Assembly: GCA_900155495.1 (NCBI GenBank) | Contig: FTLJ01000382.1 | Coordinates: forward strand, 1 to 64,000 | Direction: 5' to 3' | Origin: Porogramme epimiltina | Taxonomy: Eukaryota; Basidiomycota; Agaricomycetes; Polyporales; Polyporaceae | DNA: 64,000 nt | Shown here: positions 60,800 to 64,000 of the stretch, one piece after another | How the letters are laid out: the number at the start of each line of letters is the position of its first letter | Numbering within the stretch: the first letter of the stretch is position 1 | Position numbers and translations under genes: made by a program | The notes under the pieces: generated by a model | Databases searched by the model: none | Told to the model about the DNA's origin: nothing | What the model saw: only the letters and a program-made list of their open reading frames with translations

Positions 60800-61600
60800 A
60801 GAGGACGCGGAACCAATTCGCCCCTGCGGATTTTTGCCAGATCTGAGGTCAGCGGTAGACAACCTCTTCATCGCCTCGAGTAACTTGACATCATCTGCCG
60901 ACCACGCAATCGTCTCGCCTACACGGCTAACGAACGACAGCTCGTCCTGCTCGCACACCGCGCCCTCCCCCGGGACCGCCTCGTCCTCAGAGTACTCGCG
61001 AATGGCCTGCACGGTGCACATCGATTGCGCCGCGGGCGACCCGTACCCGTGCGAGTTCTGCACGACCATCACCGCACGCGATCGCGCTGAAGGCGTCGTT
61101 GAGGTTGGTCCAGGAAGGCGAGGGAGACGAGTAGGACTCACCCTCTCGTCCGCAAGGGCGGTCACGTTGCAGTCCTCGAGTGCGCGGATTGTGTTTAAGA
61201 TCGGCGGAAATTCTGCCATCGGTGAGTAAGATGCGTCGAAGAGCTGCTGAAGGAGCACTTCGCGGGTGACTAAGAGTGGGGAATTGACTAGAGGGACAGA
61301 CTCGCCGCGGCTCCACCGCTTATATGGCCCGAAAGTAACGGTTGCGGACAACATAGGCAGGTAGCAGTTTATGAAGACAAAGTTCGCTACTTTTTCCGTA
61401 TCGAAGAGGTTAGAGTTCGAGAGGGCGGCACGGTAGCCGTAGGAGTCGATTACACGGTCAATGGCGACATGTCCGATCTTATCTCGGCCCATAACGATGA
61501 GGTATTGACTTAGGACAGACCCACGCTCTAAAGCATACCCAATTATATCACGGGTGAGTCCTACCGGAACACTGGTTGTGACGTTCATCGCACCTAACAG
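60800..61600 (-). pseudogene. TAP-like alpha/beta hydrolase, degenerate
   Basis: Minus-strand remains of a TAP-like peptidase/hydrolase. Recognisable in order: MNVTTSVPVGLTRDIIGYAL, then SVLSQYLIVMGRDKIGHVAIDRVIDSYGYRAAL, DTEKVANFVFINCYL, the C-terminal half VLLQQLFDASYSPMAEFPPILNTI, and AVMVVQNSHGYGSPAAQSMCTVQAIREY, the region with the catalytic-His motif. The expected nucleophile elbow G-x-S-Y-G is absent: the sequence goes from GYAL directly to ERGSVLSQ (near 61528). The oxyanion part upstream and the start of the protein are missing. The Asp motif expected before the His block is not seen either, and frame is kept only by reading through doubtful introns. A divergent active gene with an undetected first half is the alternative. 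Confidence 0.6.
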
Positions 61601-61986
61601 AGCACCTCCTTCCGCACGAATGTCTTGAAGATCTCCAGTACGTCCATGCCACCCTCTACCGGCTGCAGCTTCACAACGTGTTGTACGACTGACGACGAAC
61701 GGGGGCACAAAATGCAAGAACATAGATTGAGTACACGAGTCCACCGACCCGCCCATTAAGAAACAGAATCCCACACGACGCGTGCACGTTTGTGCTTAGA
61801 GGTCTGTGAACACTCTTCTTGCTATGCTTCGTGAGGTTTCGCTGAGCCATGGCAGCGATTCGGGTCCTTGTATTTGAAACGCAGATATTTCGCTCATCCG
61901 TATCTTCCATCAGCTATGTACAGAGAGTACCACTGTCCCTAACGAGGTCACCGACAGTCTAGCCGCAAACAGTGTCCGTGCCCCAT
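61601..61986. other. short intergenic region
   Basis: No feature was recognised between the hydrolase remnant and the 62 kb gene. Confidence 0.45.
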
Positions 61987-62444
61987 CTAATTGTCTTCGG
62001 ACCCATCGAGGAGGCCTGCGTCATCAAAGGCGCGGTCGAGGTTGCGCTCCTGTTTGTACGCGTCGACATTTCTGCCGCGCGTATAACCCGACACATCCCG
62101 TTCATCGGCAGTGGAGCTCGACAGGAGGTCATCTACCTCGCCTGGAACATATTAGACAAGAATGTCAGTACAAGGACGCCATATCCCCGCCCGAGGAGAT
62201 GATACGTACGGCGAGGGATTTGTCCAACCTGCTCCGACCGCTCCGTTTCGCGATCCTCTTGCTCAAACTCGCGGGCGGTCTGCTGGCTGTTTGCGCCACG
62301 CACCCCGATGGGCTGCATCTCCGGGTCGGCGTTCTCGTCGAACGCTGCGTTGTCCATGCGCGCATCGGCCTGGGGGTTGTACGCCATGCTGTCGACGTCG
62401 CCGCCGCCAGAAGGGAGGTTGTAGGGACCACGCGAGGTGCTCAT
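61987..62444 (-). CDS. small uncharacterised hydrophilic protein
   Basis: Two exons. Start MSTSRGPYNLPSGGGDVDSM at 62444 (an in-frame upstream ATG at 62519 would add 25 residues). It is hydrophilic with DARMDNAAFDENADPEMQPIG and ANSQQTAREFEQEDRETER in the first exon. After an intron with donor GTACGT and acceptor TCCAG, the second exon reads REVDDLLSSSTADERD and GRNVDAYKQERNLDRAF, ending SEDN. I do not recognise the family. Helical, acidic sequence without cysteines or membrane segments suggests a soluble, partly disordered protein. Splice sites are good and phase fits, so a real gene is likely. Confidence 0.7.
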
Positions 62445-63135
62445 TGTGTTATAATCGGAGAGAAGAAGAGGCAGTTGGAGGTGAGTGGTGGTGCTCGGGA
62501 TGGTGCTGTTTACAGACATCCGAGGTGAAAAGTTCTGCTTAAGTACAGTGGTCGCCAACTAAACTTGGAACAGTCTACATTCACTGAAATGCGACGTCAT
62601 TTTGGGTAGGATCGGCGGGTATTCCCAAGATACGTCTTCTGAGAATGCGCATTGCGGGAGTGACGTCGTAGAGACCTTGTCCAGTCGATACAGTGACAGC
62701 AAGTGTACCACTGTACGTCATGGTGTCGCGGATATGTAGTGTCGATGAGGGGCCTCTCAAAATGGTGGATAGTGATGGTAACAGTACGAGGAGGCTCCTA
62801 TCAAAGGGTCCAAGACCCTTGTGAAGGCGCTCCTCTAAATTGGTGACACCACAGCGAATAGGGGGCTGTTGGGTGTTCAAGTTGGAACGTTTACGGCGTT
62901 TGAAGACTTCTCAATATCAATGGTGCACACACCGTCACAAACGGTCGCGAGGCGGGATCACTCAGGAATCATCTGTTAATGAAGGACATAGAGATGTGGC
63001 ACTTACTTGCACATGGCTAAATAGGAACATGATGAAGGGCAAGTTGACCACTGGAGTAGCTTATGTCTGACCCAATGTATCACTGTCGAGATGGTACCGC
63101 GTCACTATGGCAAGCAGATCTACGAGTAAGATATC
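62445..63135. other. intergenic between the small gene and tRNA-Arg
   Basis: Promoter region for the minus-strand gene. No other supported feature. Confidence 0.45.
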
Positions 63136-63216
63136 GGCCGGCTGGCCTAATGGTTAAGGCGTCAGTTTCCGGTTGGGAACAGCTGAAGATTCTGGGTTCG
63201 AATCCCAGGTTGGTCG
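63136..63216 (+). tRNA. tRNA-Arg (anticodon CCG) with a short intron
   Basis: Cloverleaf: acceptor GGCCGGC pairs with GTTGGTC through several G-U pairs, with discriminator G. D-arm GCCT-AATGGTTA-AGGC, anticodon stem TCAGT/GCTGA, loop TT-CCG-G with anticodon CCG, and T-arm CTGGG-TTCGAAT-CCCAG. An intron of about 8 nt follows the anticodon-adjacent base. A-box and B-box are good. Confidence 0.87.
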
Positions 63217-63524
63217 CTCTTTTTGGTCACCATCCCTCCGAAATGAGTGCTTTTATGCCCATTGATAGTTTGTGGGTTCCCTCATTTTCCGAGTAGTGTC
63301 TATGAATAAAATCATGAAGAGAGTGTTCCGATGTGGCGGCGTATTTTTCTGTTTGAGGAAACGGTCACGCGCTACAAGATGAACGCTGTCGCATGTCAGG
63401 ACCGTGACCGGCCAGTCGGACGGCCTTGGCTTTGTCTCTCACTACTTCTCCCACCCCCTCCCTCCGCCTGCAGCCCCCTTCGACGCCGACAGTGCTGCGG
63501 TAACGCTCCTCTTCAGACGCTAAG
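63217..63524. other. upstream of Rae1-type gene
   Basis: 308 bp that include the tRNA terminator and the pyrimidine-rich leader of the next gene. Confidence 0.45.
63220..63224 (+). terminator. RNA polymerase III T-run after tRNA-Arg
   Basis: Five T residues start 4 nt past the tRNA 3' end, a standard pol III stop. Confidence 0.75.
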
Positions 63525-64000
63525 ATGTCGTTCTTTGCGCCGTCTACGTCTTCCACCTTGGCTGGTGCAAACCCCGTTGCCGACAAGGACATAGAGGTTG
63601 CCGACCCTCCCCCAGACTCCATATCCTCCGTCGCCTTCTCTCCAACAGCGGATTACCTCGCGGTTGGCTCCTGGGACAACAATGTGCGCTCTATACATAA
63701 TACCCTCATTTACCCCCAATTCACGCGACATTATGTTCGATTCTTAGGTCCGGATCTATGAGGTCAACGGAAACGGACAAACGCAGGGTAAAGCCATGTA
63801 TGGGCACCAGGGGCCTGTGCTGAGTGTATGTTGGAATAAGGTGAGCACTGTGCTCTCTCGTTAAGCTCTGAACTCCATAGAAAATGTCCCTCAACGTACC
63901 CGTATATAGGACGGAAGCAAGATTCTGTCCGGTGGCGCGGATAACGCAGGACGCATGTACGACGTGACCACAGGCCAGTCATCCCAAGTCGCCCAACACG
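63525..64000 (+). CDS. RAE1: Rae1/Gle2-type mRNA export WD40 protein (partial, cut by window end)
   Basis: Nuclear-pore WD-repeat protein that binds Nup98 and helps mRNA export. Exon 1 (63525-63683) reads MSFFAPSTSSTLAGANPVADKDIEVADPPPDSISSVAFSPTADYLAVGSWDNN, the typical Rae1 N-terminus. Exon 2 (63748-63840) gives VRIYEVNGNGQTQGKAMYGHQGPVLSVCWNK, exon 3 from 63910 DGSKILSGGADNAGRMYDVTTGQSSQV and runs out of the window. Introns are GT-AG and in phase 0 at each boundary. Only the first two blades are visible; the rest lies beyond position 64000. Confidence 0.92.

Noticed and set aside
60665..61774. Possible viral or unknown 369-residue protein
   Set aside because: Blocks such as the DKIGHVAIDRVID segment and QNSHGYGSPAAQSMCT match the TAP-like hydrolase family, so a decayed hydrolase explains it better.

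Overview
The window is nuclear DNA of a filamentous basidiomycete, most likely a wood-rotting Agaricomycete of the Polyporales type. The evidence is many short GT-AG introns of about 50-80 nt, GC-rich coding sequence, and a fungal gene set: two thaumatin-like proteins, two polyporopepsin-type aspartic proteases, two sesquiterpene-synthase-type cyclases and a LAMMER kinase. Genus and species cannot be told from the sequence. About 22 genes were built by hand from splice sites, reading phase and conserved motifs; exon limits are given where I checked the phase arithmetic.

Layout. 0.9-4.8 kb: tandem thaumatin-like genes, each with a 7-nt microexon. 8.2-9.8 kb (-): thioredoxin-fold protein whose WCRPC active site spans a 10-nt microexon. 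10.4 kb (-): tRNA-Ala(UGC). 11.1-12.8 kb (-): DUF1295 membrane protein. 13.2-14.1 kb (+): decayed GFA/CENP-V-type gene. 14.6-15.2 kb (+): zinc-ribbon-like conserved protein. 15.5-19.7 kb (-): MYST acetyltransferase with tandem PHD fingers, divergent from a LAMMER kinase (20.6-22.6 kb, +). 22.6-26.1 kb: GC-rich block with no supported gene.

26.1-35.6 kb is a housekeeping stretch: aspartic protease 1 (-), enoyl-CoA hydratase/isomerase (-), a complex I NDUFB10-like subunit (+), the translocon-associated protein alpha (-), the Swd2-type WD40 protein (-) and RPB5 (+). 38.6-46.3 kb (+): two paralogous terpene synthases 5.1 kb apart, with no tailoring enzyme visible between them. 47.0-51.7 kb: homoserine O-acetyltransferase (-), a membrane SDR (+) and a ZNHIT1/Vps71-type HIT-finger protein (-). 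52.8-58.9 kb: aspartic protease 2 (-) and an MFS phosphate/Git1-type transporter (-) with a 9-nt microexon. 60.0-64.0 kb: Sem1/Dss1 (-), a degenerate TAP-like hydrolase (-), an unrecognised small protein (-), tRNA-Arg(CCG) (+) and the start of Rae1/Gle2 (+), cut by the window end.

No mobile element, CRISPR array or defence system was recognised. The strongest unusual signals are four microexons of 7, 7, 9 and 10 nt in three unrelated families, two of them at the same place in tandem paralogues; the paired terpene synthases with the unexplained 5.1 kb between them; and two decaying genes, of which one has lost its catalytic serine motif. Several essential genes sit head to head over short shared promoters (Swd2/RPB5 280 bp, MET2/SDR 432 bp, hydratase/NDUFB10 562 bp).
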